Below, one piece after another: positions 10,867 through 23,541 of a DNA stretch of 64,000 nt (the first letter of the stretch is position 1; every line of letters begins with the position of its first letter). This DNA comes from Monosiga brevicollis MX1. Taxonomy: Eukaryota; Opisthokonta; Choanoflagellata; Craspedida; Salpingoecidae. Location of the stretch: the NCBI RefSeq assembly GCF_000002865.3, contig NW_001865047.1:929511-993510 (forward strand). Reading direction: 5' to 3'. The notes beneath the pieces were generated by a model that saw only the letters and a list, made by a program, of their open reading frames with translations, was not told where the DNA came from and did no database searches. Made by a program: the position numbers and the translations under genes.

Positions 10867-13800
10867 TTAGGGAAATTCCGAATCGGCTTCGTCAAATTGT
10901 TGATCCAGGTAGCCCGTATCCTCTGCGCCCTCAAAGCCTTGCTCCAGGTATCCATCTTGAATTGGATCCAAGTCCTCTGCTGCATCTTCGACGCCAACAT
11001 CCAAGTCTGTGGCCAGGTGTCCAGTCAACAGATGAACAGGCACGCGTCCCACACGCCGCCTCAACCCCATGCATGCTCACTCGCCCACTGCACACAGAAC
11101 ATACATCCGGGTTCGCCAAAGTCGGGCCTCTGCTGCTGGTCATGGCCGAATGGCTCAGCATGGCCCAGGCTATCGTAATGACCAGCATCCTCCAGGCCTA
11201 CGCCCTCCGACTCGTACACTGGATTCTCGCGCTCGTGGTTGTCATACTACCAAGACACACCCGCACACACGCGCCGCCGTGGATGCAGCAAGAGGTTCAA
11301 GTAAGAGTTGGCAGAGGACATGCATCTGACTGCCAAACGCGAAAACCGCGACTAACCATGGGATTCTCAAAGCCGATCATGTCTCGCTCCTGAGCCTTGC
11401 GAGACAATTTGCGACGACGGGCTTGCACAAACAAGAGCACGCCCACACCCGCAAACACGCCCAACACGCTAGCGCCAATCGCTACGCCCAAAACCAAGGC
11501 ATCTGAGCCACTCTGTAGAAGTAAAGATTAACACAACAGGAGCACAATAACACGACGTCGTGCCCAGCAAGTGGCCGCGCGATGGGCCCGATTAGCAAAC
11601 GAAATTTGATGAAAATATGAAGCCGACCACATGCTGCTCTGCCTTCACGCACCGAACCAGTTGACGCGCTGGGGTCACCAGCAGCCCTGTTGCCCGTCGT
11701 GGTAGGTGCGCTTGTCGTGGTGGTCGTTGATGCCACGCCCAGCTGAACATCCCCAGCCATAAGCCGAGGTAAGATGTTATCGCCACGGCATGCAAGGTCA
11801 CGGGCTTGATTTTCTCACCTCGGCGACCATGGTCGTGCCGTTGTAGGCAAAGGATACCTCCTGGCCAAATGCCTCATCCTCCGTTTGATTCAGGGTTGAG
11901 TTGTCAAACATGCCATATGCCCCAATGAGTACCTGGACTGCTCGACGACGGCTCGTCATTTCTTCGTAGATGGGGGCCACTCCAACCACGTGCGATCTAC
12001 GTCCAGTTCACCGAGCATCATCAGAGTGTCAAGCTCGATCAGCTACGGAACAATTTGTTTAACAAACCCCATCTCAACGCCCCCATCCCCAACTTTTGCC
12101 AAACGAATCTCAGCAGACGCACCCGTAATCGCTGCTCTCTATCAAAGCAGATTGAAAAGCTGCTAAAAGTCCACGCTCAAAGGCTCCGCCAGCCTCCATC
12201 GTCAGCTTCATCGTCAGCAGAAACGTCACCACCCGGCTTGAAGCGCACTGCACATTGCTTGTAGTCGTGCCGTTTTGCCACACATACGTCTCGGGTGCTG
12301 TGCACACGCGCCAGGCGTTGCATGCCGGTGGCGTGGCCGTGGCCGAGTCCCCGCTGGCCTTGAAGGTACCAAGCGGACAAGTCCGGCAGACGCGATCAGA
12401 TGTCGTGGTGGCCATTACAGCCTGTTCTTCGCCAGCCTGACACTGTGTGGCAGGAGTACACGCTGGGCTGTTGACGGCGCTGCTGTAGTCTAGGCCTTGG
12501 AAACAGGCTTCACAGCCGCGGTTGGCCGTAACGCTTGGCGCCTCGCTCTCACGCGCGCCAGGAGGGCAGTCAACCACCGCTAGACAGCGAACCTGGCCTT
12601 TGAGTGGCTGATAGCTGACCTGAGCCTCGCAAGGCTCACACGGCGTGCTGGGATCAGCATCCAAGTCTGCCCAGCCCGCTGGGCAGGCAGTACACTCAAA
12701 CGCCCCGACCTCCGTTTGCGCGGTGCCCACCTCACACGTCACGCATGCCGTGTGTGGATCATGGTCATCGTCAATCGAGCCTGCGACGCACAACTCACAA
12801 GAGGTGTCCCTCGTTGCCGTTCCATTCGCAGACTGATAGGAACCCTCCGCGCACACTTGATGATCGGTGCACTCGAGGACGTTGACACCGGTGCTAAACT
12901 TGCCGACGCCGCATGCTTGGCATGTTCGATCCGAAGATGCGCCGCACTCCGTCACCATGTATTCACCCGATTGACAAATCCGGCAACCTTGACATTGTGC
13001 AGGTGAAATGCCATCATTCTTCCCCACCTGGAAGCTTCCAGCTTCACAACCTGCAAAGGTCTCGCATATCGTGTCACTCGTAGCCGTGCAGTTTTGTGCG
13101 ATAAACTCATCACTGGCACCGTCACATGTCGCACAAGTGAGGCACACTTGGCCGCGCCCATCGTTGAAGGTCAAACCAGCACCGCAACTCATGCACTCGC
13201 GGTCGCTGCTAGAAGTCGGCGCGACTGACTCGCCCATGCCCACGCCACAGGTGGAATGGGCGACGCAAGCCTGCGTGCCGGCTGCGTTTTTATGCTTGCC
13301 CGAGGCGCAGGCAACGCAAACGCGATTAGTGGTCGCGGTGTAGTCACTTTGCATGGTGGTACCAATTGGGCAAACGCGAGGCACGTTGCACACAGTAGCC
13401 CCACTGGTGTTCTGGTATTTGCCGAGCTTATAACAGCTCTCGCACGCCGTCCTGGGGTTACTATCCGTGTCGGCTTGCCCCGCTGCGCAGGCAAATGAGG
13501 CACAAGGCCCGGTGGAGCCGGCCGGCACATAGGTACCCGGCTGGCAAGTTTGGCACTCGGTTGTCACTAAGGAATCGTGATCTGCCGTGCCTGCCATGCA
13601 GGGTACACACTCCAAATCCGAGCTGGCTGTCGGAGGCTGTGACAGGTATGAGCCAGTGTCACAAGAGCTGGTACTCGTGCAGCTAGCAGCGTTGGTGCTG
13701 TCACTGTAGCCCGTGACGCCGTCACATGCCACACAGATGCGGTTGCTGTCCATCAATGTCCCGGAGAGTTGGAAAAAAGAAAAAGCCAACAGTGTGTGAG

Positions 13801-16800
13801 GAGGCAAAGTCATGAAAATGCCGCCTATACTGTTTGCTTCGAGCAGCAACAGTCCGACACAGACCTGGTTTCGTCGCAATCGTGCGTCATGTATTCGCCA
13901 GGATGACACACAGTGCAGTCACCGCACACAACATCGTTTACACCATCACCAGAAGACGCAATGTATTGGGTGTTCGTGCAATCTGAATTTGGAACACACA
14001 CCGCATCCTAGCCAAGATTGAAGAAAAGAAGCGATGTCCGTAAGATACAACATCGTGCAGTTTATAAAGGAGCAACATCATGTCCCGGCTTGGGCCACCA
14101 AATGCAATACTCACTGCCACACTGGTGCAATTTGTCTCCATATGAAAGCCATTGCCGCAACTACAAACAAATTGCACAGCACAGCGTTGGTTCAGAATGC
14201 AGGCATCAGGATATGTGTATCGCGCTTCAGCACCAACCTCGTGCGGCATGGGTTGCAGGTGGCGCCATTGTCGGCAAATTCATTCTCCCCACACTGGACG
14301 CAAACTCGATCTAGATTACCAATGCATATTCGAATGAACGTTTCGTCAACAGAGTCAAACCCACGACTGAGAAACGTTGGCAGTGTAGCACGCCAACCGT
14401 ACCAGTGGAGCTTGTGGGGGCACTCTGCGTAATCCAACCCGCCTCACACGTTGAATGTGGGTCACAGGCCACGGCATTGTTACCGGTGCTGAACGTATTG
14501 GCTGCACAGGCCGAACACTGATCAAGATCCGACTACGTACCAACCAAGAAATCAGCCCCGTTCCATAAGTTGCCAAAATCGATGAGATGACGCTGGCTGG
14601 ATTTCGCAGTCATGCCAGCAGAACAGGATACACATACACGAAATTCTCCAGGTAGACAGGGCTCCATCAACTGGCAGCGGTGCACAAGGCTGTCGATGTT
14701 TGCATCCTTGGTTGAAACGTAATCACAGGCTACATTTGCACAATGTCAGCTGCTACAGAAGACAGGAAACACGGGAACTAAAGGCAAGTGCAGACTATCC
14801 ATGCGGCACGTACTTTCGTTCAATAAGGTGAGAAGCATGGCATCGACATTGACATAGCCTCGATCGAGACTGGTCAAATCATTGGAGATGGTAGCGGTCA
14901 AGCTTCCGACCGGAAGCTGCGGGCAAAATCAAGCAGAACCAGACCGAAATTACGCGCAAAATGTAGCCGGGCCAAATGACCAAGAGGGATGCGCGAGGGG
15001 ATTTGAGAAAATGGATTCAGGGATTCTGTGACACATCCAAAAAAGACTCTCATTTTAAGCGTACCTCGAGACGGGCCAGCTGGCGAACGTTGTTGGTTGG
15101 GCGTGACATATTAATTGTCAAGTGGGTCACTTGACCCTGCGCATCAGTGATGGTGAGAGGGACGCTTGTGGCACGGTCCCGGAAGGTGGGGAAAAAGCCA
15201 ATCAATGCATAGAGGCCCGGGTGCTCAACATCAAAGTTGAACGTGACAGTGCATTCAGCTGCAAGGAGCAGTCGAGCACAGAAACATTTTAGTTTCACAC
15301 CAATGAGTCAACTGACACGTGTAGGCGGCGAGTTGAGTGAGCCACCTGAGCCCGACATGGCCTGGTGCACATGCAGGCACCTACAGTTCGTGCTGGAATC
15401 GTGATAATAGCCAACGCCGTGGTAGGCATTGTTGTGAACACGGGAAAACTGCCAAGGCCCCGTCATGACAACCTGACTCAAGGCGAGTGTGAGCAGGCTT
15501 GTTGAGGACGACGCTCCAGTGCGCAGTGAGGTGACGATTGCAGCAAGTGCGGGCATGCGTACCTTGCCCGAAGTGTCATCGGTATCAAGAAACTGGTGCG
15601 GGATCGAGCGTACAGGCCGAAAGGTCATTGAATCAGCACAGACAGAGCCTGCGCCATAGGCGTTGGCAATCTCAATCTGCCCAGCTCGGGGGAACACGAG
15701 CTGTGGTGTCACCATTGATAAAGCAGACCATGAGGCATCGCGCGGCATGGTAAGAAGGACCACCAGGGGTTTTTCTCATGATGGTTTAACCGAAGCATGA
15801 ACATGGAAGGACGTACGGTACGAAAAAGAAAGGTATTGCTATTGGCACTCGTTGAGTGATCAAGAAAAGTGGGAGCCACGGGCCTTGGATTGAGATCAGT
15901 GTGGAGCGTATAGCTGACATTCTTGGACCTTGACGCATAGGGCACGATATGCACTTCCACATCCACTTCCATCACACCATACACCTTTGAAAGTTAATCA
16001 CGCGTGCAGGGCCAGAACACAAGTCAAGAATGAGGGCACGCTGCAAGGGAAAAAGCTGGGGGGAGCTCTGCGAATGAGAAAAAACTTTGCACTAGACGCA
16101 TGCCAAGCAACCACAGGCAAAGGCCAACGGTCGGGGACTCGGGACGTGCGCTGCGACCTTGGGAGTATTGTACAAAGCCGTCGAGGCGCTCGCGTAAGCG
16201 AGATGGTAAGTATCGCCGATGTAACTCAAGCTGCCACTTGAAAACGACTCCCAGGCCCCATTCAGAGTGACTTCATCGGGAGCTGCAGAAGCAAAGAAAA
16301 CGAGGTGAACTTGATGCAACTGTACCCTCGGCACGGATCAATTTGACACGTCGATCACAAGGTTTACAGGAAAGGATTCGCGACAAATAACGTACTTGTG
16401 GAGGGATCCAGGAGGACGTTACGTACGGGCTCAATGTGAACGGCGTCCGCTTGAAAGACCGTGGTGGCCGAGGAGGCAAGGCCGTGGATGTTATTGATCC
16501 AAACGGCATGTGATCCTGCATCAAAATACACCTGGCCGGCGCTCGAGGAGAATTGATTTTGGGTGCCGAGCGCCGTGCTTTGATCGTTGGTTTGAATATA
16601 CTGCGCGTAGGGGCCATTGCTGCTTCCGACCAAGGCAGACGTGGCAGCGTTGGCCAGACTCTTGTGCGTGCTGGAACAGAGGCATGAAGCATAAGAAAGT
16701 ACAGTCTGCAAACATCAGCGTGGGGAGGGGTTCAAAGGGTCGCACACTCACAGTCCGATGCGGTAAATGCCGGGAAAGCGGACGTTAAAGTTCCAACGAA

Positions 16801-18416
16801 ACTCGGCAAAATCAGCGGTGGAAGCATCGGCCACGACACCCGTCTTGGTGAGATCTGCGTGGGGAAGAAAGCAGAGCAAGCCGCAGCGTTGAGTGCTTGA
16901 GCCGGAACGATCGGGAGAACTCAAGAGGCGACCTGTCAGAGTCAGCGCGAGGATTTCACTTGTGTTTACGAACAGTTGGAGTTGGCAAATCCGTCTGCAC
17001 TGGTGGAAAGGGTCCAACTGCCGATGGAGGATGTTTGGTCGAGATTGCCGTTATCCACGCTCAAAGTTCGGGTCAGCCAAACGCCGTCAAAGATGATAAA
17101 ATCTTCATCGCTGGTCAGTTTCTTGAAAAGGACCTTGGAGGAAGAGTCGAGAAGAAAAGTGCCGGCGTAGAAGATATCAGATACGAACTGGCTCCAATGG
17201 AGGCTGGTCACGCCATTGACATGGGAAATGCGGATTTCGACGTCGTTGGATGTCAAGAGACGTAAATGTGTAAATCCCCAGGCTGATAAAGCACGGCAAC
17301 CAGAATTGGCTTCGTAAAAACGGCAACCAGCACTGGATGTCGCACCTCCTCGACCGGGGTGCGCACTTCGACAAAGGCACTGTCCTGGGAGCCTGCAACG
17401 ACGTTGTTGCCAAGATAGACCGTTCCGGCTGCTGGAACTTTGTATTGGGCGCCATTCCCTGTGTAAATTTTGGAGCAGAAGAAGCGAATGGTGTTGCACG
17501 TGAGCTGGAGGGATGCGCGAGAGAGAGAGACGAGGCATACCCAATCAGCAGGCTGTAAACGAACCCATGCGCACAAAGGTGTCCGTGTCCTCAGTGTCGA
17601 TGACAACACCGCGCCTAATGATGATGGCATCAAGGGCGATGGTGCTGACGGCATCGGGGTCTTGCTTGACCTGGACGGAGACGAGTCCCACGCGCATGTA
17701 TATCCGAGCGAGGGTACGGTACATGTCAGCACCGACGGCGCCCGAGGTTTGGTCCACTTTGACGGTGCGCATGCGGTTAGGATCGGACTCAGGCAAATCA
17801 AGCTGCGTGATGACGACGTTTGTCACGGTGCTTCGCGTCTCGTGCGGACAGTCGGTGATGTAGAAGCTCCAGTAGTCCTCCTCGGGCAGCTGCAGATAGG
17901 CGGTCATACTGGCTGCAGCACCTGTGCTATACTGTCGGGCAGACCAGCACCGAGGAGGTGAGTGGTTAAAGGAGAGGAAGATTACCACAGACAGGGGTGG
18001 TCGTGACGCTTGAGGCTGGTCGGCGAAGCATACCAGACAGTTATCGCCATAGCGGCCTGTGATGCCGGACACTCTCCAGAGCCCGGCCAGGTCGGTGGCG
18101 TTATCAGAAGGATTTTGAAGGGCCTGCTCTGAGTCAAAGACATAAGTATCAAACCCGATCAAGTCGAGCGCTGGAGGACACGGGTCATGGGTTGCCGATC
18201 GTAAGACGTGCAGCGTTGAAACAAGCAAGATGAGAAGCGTGTGTCAAGCACAAGAAGAGAGGCATTGATCCTTTGAAGAGAAACACGGGCAGACACCTTA
18301 CCGCTTGATGCATCCATCAAATGATTTGCGCCAGTCGGTATCACGGTGGCAGCAACCTCGCGCACCACGCCCACACTGGCAGCCACCAACAACAAGGCAG
18401 CCAGGCGGTGCGCCAT
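10867..18416 (-). CDS. Gene B: paralogue of gene A, golvesin-repeat/TNFR-like receptor
   Basis: Twenty-four exons: 18302-18416, 18034-18170, 17565-17931, 17346-17458, 16974-17282, 16752-16854, 16396-16670, 16158-16282, 15817-15984, 15563-15700, 15385-15472, 15065-15258, 14814-14916, 14638-14729, 14403-14532, 14238-14310, 14115-14160, 13865-14007, 12123-13745, 11819-11996, 11653-11742, 11357-11512, 11105-11246, 10867-11006; about 1,680 residues. Layout matches gene A: signal peptide (MAHRLAALLLVAASVGVV), five golvesin-like domains, TNFR-like modules, the YGMFDNSTL juxtamembrane domain, a short Thr stalk and one membrane span. The tail has IGFENPM, RENPVY and three GYL(D/E) acidic repeats before the stop. 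Thirteen introns match gene A in place and phase. One join, into the exon starting near 17282, does not close in frame by one base, so that border or the base sequence is uncertain. Function unknown. Confidence 0.78.
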
Positions 18417-18697
18417 GATATTTCTAGCACAAAGAAGAGATTACAAGGTCGATCAAGGATGAGGGCTGACCTCGATCCCAGTGAGATCTGCCCCGTCCCC
18501 GCACTCGACCAAACTCTGTCGCGCCATCATGGTGTGCGTCATTACATTAGACAATCGATAGAAAAGCAGGCAGCACGCGCGCACCTGCCAGTCACGATAT
18601 CAGCAGGCAATGGCAGTGGCAATCACGAAGCAAGGGAGACGACGACGACGACAGCCCGGGGAGACAGATGGAGTCGGGCAACTGATCGAGACGGCGT

Positions 18698-18700
<3 letters not shown>

Positions 18701-18794
<94 letters not shown>
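18701..18794. repeat. (GT)n microsatellite, about 94 bp
   Basis: An uninterrupted TG tract about 285 bp upstream of the gene B start codon, in its probable promoter. Gene A has a similar GT tract upstream of its start. Confidence 0.95.
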
Positions 18795-18795
<1 letters not shown>

Positions 18796-18859
18796 AATGG
18801 CACGCGCAAACCATGTCCTTATTGTTGATGTTTCATGTCACTCTCTTACTTCATCGTAA

Positions 18860-19020
18860 TATCCGCTAAAGTCAGGGTGACTGCAGTTAGATATATATAC
18901 TTGTTGTTGCACGATTTTGACATGTTGCAGATATAAATGTTATAGCAGTTTATATTGATTATGTTATCGAAGCATTTTTATGAGTTGATGATGATATTTC
19001 GGTAGTTATTGTAGAAGATC
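18860..19020. other. AT-rich island between gene B and NAPRT
   Basis: About 160 bp of strikingly AT-rich sequence (ATATATATACTTG, ATATAAATG, TTTATATTG and similar) in an otherwise GC-rich window. No open frame or RNA structure is evident. It lies between the 5' end of gene B and the 3' end of NAPRT and could be a promoter-proximal or matrix-attachment-like stretch (speculative). CT tracts at about 19075-19110 and a CA tract at 19288-19337 follow. Confidence 0.6.
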
Positions 19021-19284
19021 TTGGGGATGTTGGTTGCAAACGAAACATCAACAATCAACGGCGAATTCTGGTTTCTCTCTCTCTCTCTCGCTTCTCTCTC
19101 TCTCTCGCTTCTCTTTTTTTTCGCGAAGGCCGCTTGCACCTTGTTCCCTGTCGGTCTCTCTCCCTCCCCCTTTTAATTGGCCCTCTCTGTTGCTCGCTCT
19201 GTTGCTCGCTGCCTCTCTAACTCTTCATTTTTCAATCTGCTCATCTCTCCATAACGATCGATCTGTGGTTCTGAATTGGAGAAG

Positions 19285-19287
<3 letters not shown>

Positions 19288-19332
<45 letters not shown>

Positions 19333-19337
19333 ACACC
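19288..19337. repeat. (CA)n microsatellite
   Basis: A CA tract of about 50 bp with one interruption, 160 bp downstream of the NAPRT stop codon. Confidence 0.9.
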
Positions 19338-19495
19338 ACAAAAGAGGCTAACCCGATTGACACTCGTGGTACCAATCGTTTATATTCACACGCCAACAAC
19401 AAACACGCTGAGCCATGGGTCATCTCTCTCCATGGCTCATCTCTCAAGGGGAAAACAAATGCAGACACGTGGTCGCGGATTGATCTAAAGTCCCG

Positions 19496-22400
19496 CTATG
19501 AAAGCTCGCCGACGGGCGCGCAGTCAAGCCACAGCTGGTGAATAAAAGTATACAGCTTGTCCGTAACAGAGACCTTGTACGGGGTTGGGTTGAGCATGCG
19601 CTTATGATCCATACGCAACAGCCGCATCTGTCGTCAAGTACCGTCCAGAAGGACCAAGGATGAGAGTATGAGAGCCATTGAGATCAAGACAATGTTGATG
19701 TGATGCAAGTACCTGATCATCCACGCGCTTCTTGATGTCGTGAATGTCGGGCAGCTCGGCCGTCACTTCGCCCTTGTTCCAATAGACTTTGTACAGCTGC
19801 TCCACGCGGTTTGGCCGCACAACCGCGCGTTTCTGCTCCTGAAATGGATGGCGACACAGGATTTGCTCGCCCACCTAAACCACAACCCCGTGACCGATAC
19901 ATGAGGTGTTCCCCCATACGAACCCATCGATGCGCCGTGGCATGTCCAAAACACGGGCGGGCGTGGTACCTTTGGCGTCTCGTCCTCTCGGCGCGTCAAC
20001 AAATCGCAAATCGGGGCACCGTCACGACCATACAGACGGTAGCAGTACTTGTCACCAGGCATGGTCACCTTTTGCACCTCTGCGCTCAGCTGTTGATAAA
20101 CAGGATGAACGGTCAGTCGCCATGCCGATTGCACCTCCACCATAAGCCAGGGGACAAAGAAAGAAAGCGGGCATGACGAGTCAAACCTTGATGCAAGGAC
20201 GGTTGTCCACCTCGACCAGCTTGTACACGCAGCCTGATTGCAGCGCACCGATTCAGCATGAGGACAGGCTATGAGGACGGGCTGTACGCTTGTGCCCATT
20301 GTCACGTATTGTTGTGCGCCTTCCCAAAGCCAGGAAAGGAAGTCTCACGAACCGAGGGCAGGCTGGGCTTGACAGGTCACCAAATGAGTGCCCACGCCAA
20401 AAGCATCGATGGAGTGGCCCTACACAATCACAGTGGTGGCAAGGTGAGGTTCAAACGGCACCGCAGCAACGCGGCAAGCCTGCGAGAAGGCTTTGGCAAC
20501 GATACGCGATAAGTCGACAAACCTGTCCCTCGAGAGAGTAGAGAGTATCTTCATTGATGTCGTTCGAGGCCACAATGGTGAACTCGGCCAAGCTGGGAAC
20601 GTCCAGTCTGTGGGAAAGGGTGGAAAAGGGTCAATCGTCAGTCAGGCGCACAGGAAGGCAGCAGTGGCCGCCGCAAAAGAATCCAGTCAAACAGCCAGGC
20701 AGCCCCGAGCCGAGCCATGCCAGCTTCAGGCCTACAAAAAGCCAATCCCCCAGTCGAATGCAACGGCACGTACTCCTCAGCCAGCCATTTAAAGACGCTG
20801 CGACAAACGTTGCTTTGGTAGGCCAGATCCCCCGAGTCGAGACGCACGCCTGATTGACGCCGTGCAGGCCAACCCCGGGAACAAAATTAGGAACAAAATG
20901 AGGAAGGAAAACCACAAAGTTTAGGAGAACGAGGCATCGCTGGTGTCTCCAGCTGCAAGGGCTCACGTACCAATGGCCGCGTAGCCGAGCTCGCGCAAAG
21001 TCAGAGCGACCACCAAGAAATTGGGGCAACCGCTGCGTAGGGCATCGTATCTGTGTTTAGGCAGCACACGTGAGGATAACCATCGGGCACAGCTTGGTAA
21101 GTTGGCGCCATAATCGCACAACGTACGTGTCGATCAGGGCCAAAAAGGCATGGGGAAAGGCGATGGCATATGCGCAAAAGGCTATCAGCTCTCGCTACCG
21201 CCAAACAGCGACAGAAATGTGACCGAATGTGAGCATCGGGAGAGTGTGTGGGGACCAGAACAAGTTGAAAAGCACGCGTGGCGTGTGGTGGGAGAACGGG
21301 CTGCAGCCGGTCAAAAGGCATGCAGGCCATACGTCGTTGGGATTGAAATCGCACTGCATGGGCGACTCGCGCCATTTGCTGGCCAACAACGCGCGCTTCT
21401 CTTGCGCCTAGACGCACCATGGAACAAGCCGCCTTTTGGTGAGCATGGATCGATGATCAGCCAGCCAGTCGAGCCGATGAATGGGTCATGGCTTTGTGCT
21501 TGAACAAGGGCCCAAGGACACTGACCAAAGCGACAAAATCAGGGCAAACTTCATCGCTGTCCTTGTACTTGACGGCTCGGTTGGCGAGCTGGTCCATGGT
21601 CTCGTAGGCGGAAACAAACGCGTGGGCATGCGTGCCAGAGATGGGAACCCCAAACAGTTTGCCAGCCAGGACGTTGCTGGTTGCGTTGAAACCGCCAATG
21701 TAGCAGTAGCGACTGGCAGAGAGGCCTCCATCAGGGCCCTGCACAAAGTCGAGCAGTGTGTGTTTGTGTGTTTGTGAGGGCCTTGCCTTGGGCTTGGTGC
21801 GGCCCGCTCAACCCAAGCAAGGTGGTCTGACCTGAGCGCGGCGAAGGCCAAACTCCAAAAGACGAGCCTTTGGACCAGCGGCAAGGCGGAAGCGGGCGGC
21901 ATTGGTCGCCACAAGAGATGCATAGTTGATGAGGTTGAGAAAAGTGGTTTCGAGCAGCTGCACGATGGGAAGGGGTCCCTCCACGCGCATCAGCGGTACG
22001 CGAGGAAAGACAACGGTGCCCTGCGTCCAGGATGGGATGGGAATGAGACAACAGCATGGCAAGCTTTGCAGAGGTGGAAGGATTCGATTAAGATAAAATT
22101 AAAAAAACTCGCTCGAGAGGGCTCGCAAAGTTACCTCGGGGATGGCGTGGATGACAACATCGTTGGCCGTCTGGGCAGAATTGGCACGAGCGAAAAAAAA
22201 AAAAAAAAAAAAGAGTTGTGGACAGGGGTGAGCGCGTATCAGCTCAAAGGTACCAGCCCGCCGGATGTATGAGAAGAACATGACGCAATTGAGGCACTGA
22301 CCACGCTGAGCAGGTAGTCAAAAAAGGCTGGATCCACGCTGGGACCCATGACTTCACGCAAGTAGTCAATGTCTGGTCAGTCAGCATCAGATGAGGCTTG

Positions 22401-22930
22401 AGATTGCCTGAGGATCAAAGCTCCCAATGCGCCACAGAGCTCGATCGCGCAACGGACCTTCTTCGCTAAAGGCAAACTTGTCCACAAAGTTGATGCAGTC
22501 TTGCAAACCGGCAAAGATGGTAAATTCACCCTGTGTCATTGCCACCCACCACGTGAATGCTTCGGATGGATCGCGATCAAGAAACCAAGCCAGTAGGGAT
22601 CAGGAAGGGGGTGGCCTCTTGTGGATCTGCAGCAGGAGCATACATGAAAGGGACACTTGCGAAAGAAAAGGTCAAAGACTGCGTTGCAATCCCTAAAATC
22701 ACGACAACAACAACAACAAAAAAGTGCGTGAGGAAGATGAGGCAGATCCGGCGGTAGCACGCCTTGATGTGCTCGTGTGCATCCGCCGGCTTGACCGATG
22801 CGATGCGGCTGGGAAAAGGGAGCACGACTGACTTGCGCCCGCTTTGCCAATATGCGTAAGCCATGGTTATCTGGTAGTAGTCGGTGAGGAGTGGCTTGAT
22901 CAGGTCATTTTGCAGACCGCTCTGGCTCGG
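19496..22930 (-). CDS. NAPRT: Nicotinate phosphoribosyltransferase
   Basis: Converts nicotinate and PRPP to nicotinate mononucleotide, the first step of the Preiss-Handler route to NAD. Roughly a dozen exons show family blocks in order: [15 protein letters not shown] (about 22860-22905), [41 protein letters not shown] with [11 protein letters not shown] and [10 protein letters not shown] (about 21840-22020), [19 protein letters not shown] with [13 protein letters not shown] (about 21600-21740), [12 protein letters not shown] (about 20800-20850), [17 protein letters not shown] (about 20350-20410), [14 protein letters not shown] and [11 protein letters not shown] (about 20010-20230). The last exon ends in a helix and a TAG at 19496. 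I could not fix the initiator: the first recognisable exon begins at an acceptor near 22930 and has no in-frame ATG before the LLTDYYQ block, so a short upstream exon is missing. Cytosolic enzyme in animals. Confidence 0.9.
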
Positions 22931-23541
22931 CTGCAGTTTCCAAACGGATCAGCCATACCCAAGGTTCGTTCGAATGAGTGTCCATCACACCTAAACATAC
23001 CCAGCGCCGACTACGCCAGTCGACAAGCACACCCGCTTACCCGCAAATGCAGCCGCGACGCCTCGGACATGATGTTGATGATGATGACGCTGAGGCACAC
23101 ACCCCAGTCGTCTTGGTGTGAAGCAAGAGGAAAAACGATCCCAGCCCCCTCGGGCAAATGCAAAATGCAAAATGCAGCTCAAGACGACCACTGCGCGTGA
23201 CCCAATGACACGGTACCAAGCGTTGGCCCCCCCACGCCTATCAAGCTCCTCGCACGACGACTGCCACCACACTGTCACAGATGAACAGACAGATGGCTCG
23301 ACGGCAAAGCGATCCAGCCGATAAATGCACAAGACCAGCCACTGGCCGTGACCAAGCGAGCGAGAGAGAGAGAGAGAGAGAGAGTGTGTGTGTGTGTGTG
23401 TGTGCGTGTGTGCAGCTGCGAAACACAGAGAGAGAAGGGTTGCGCTCTCTCAATGTCATTGCAACACACACATTCAGCGTCTCCTCTCTCTGTCTCTCTC
23501 TCTCTCTCTCTCTTCCTTTCTTCTCTGGCTTAGCTCTCTCT

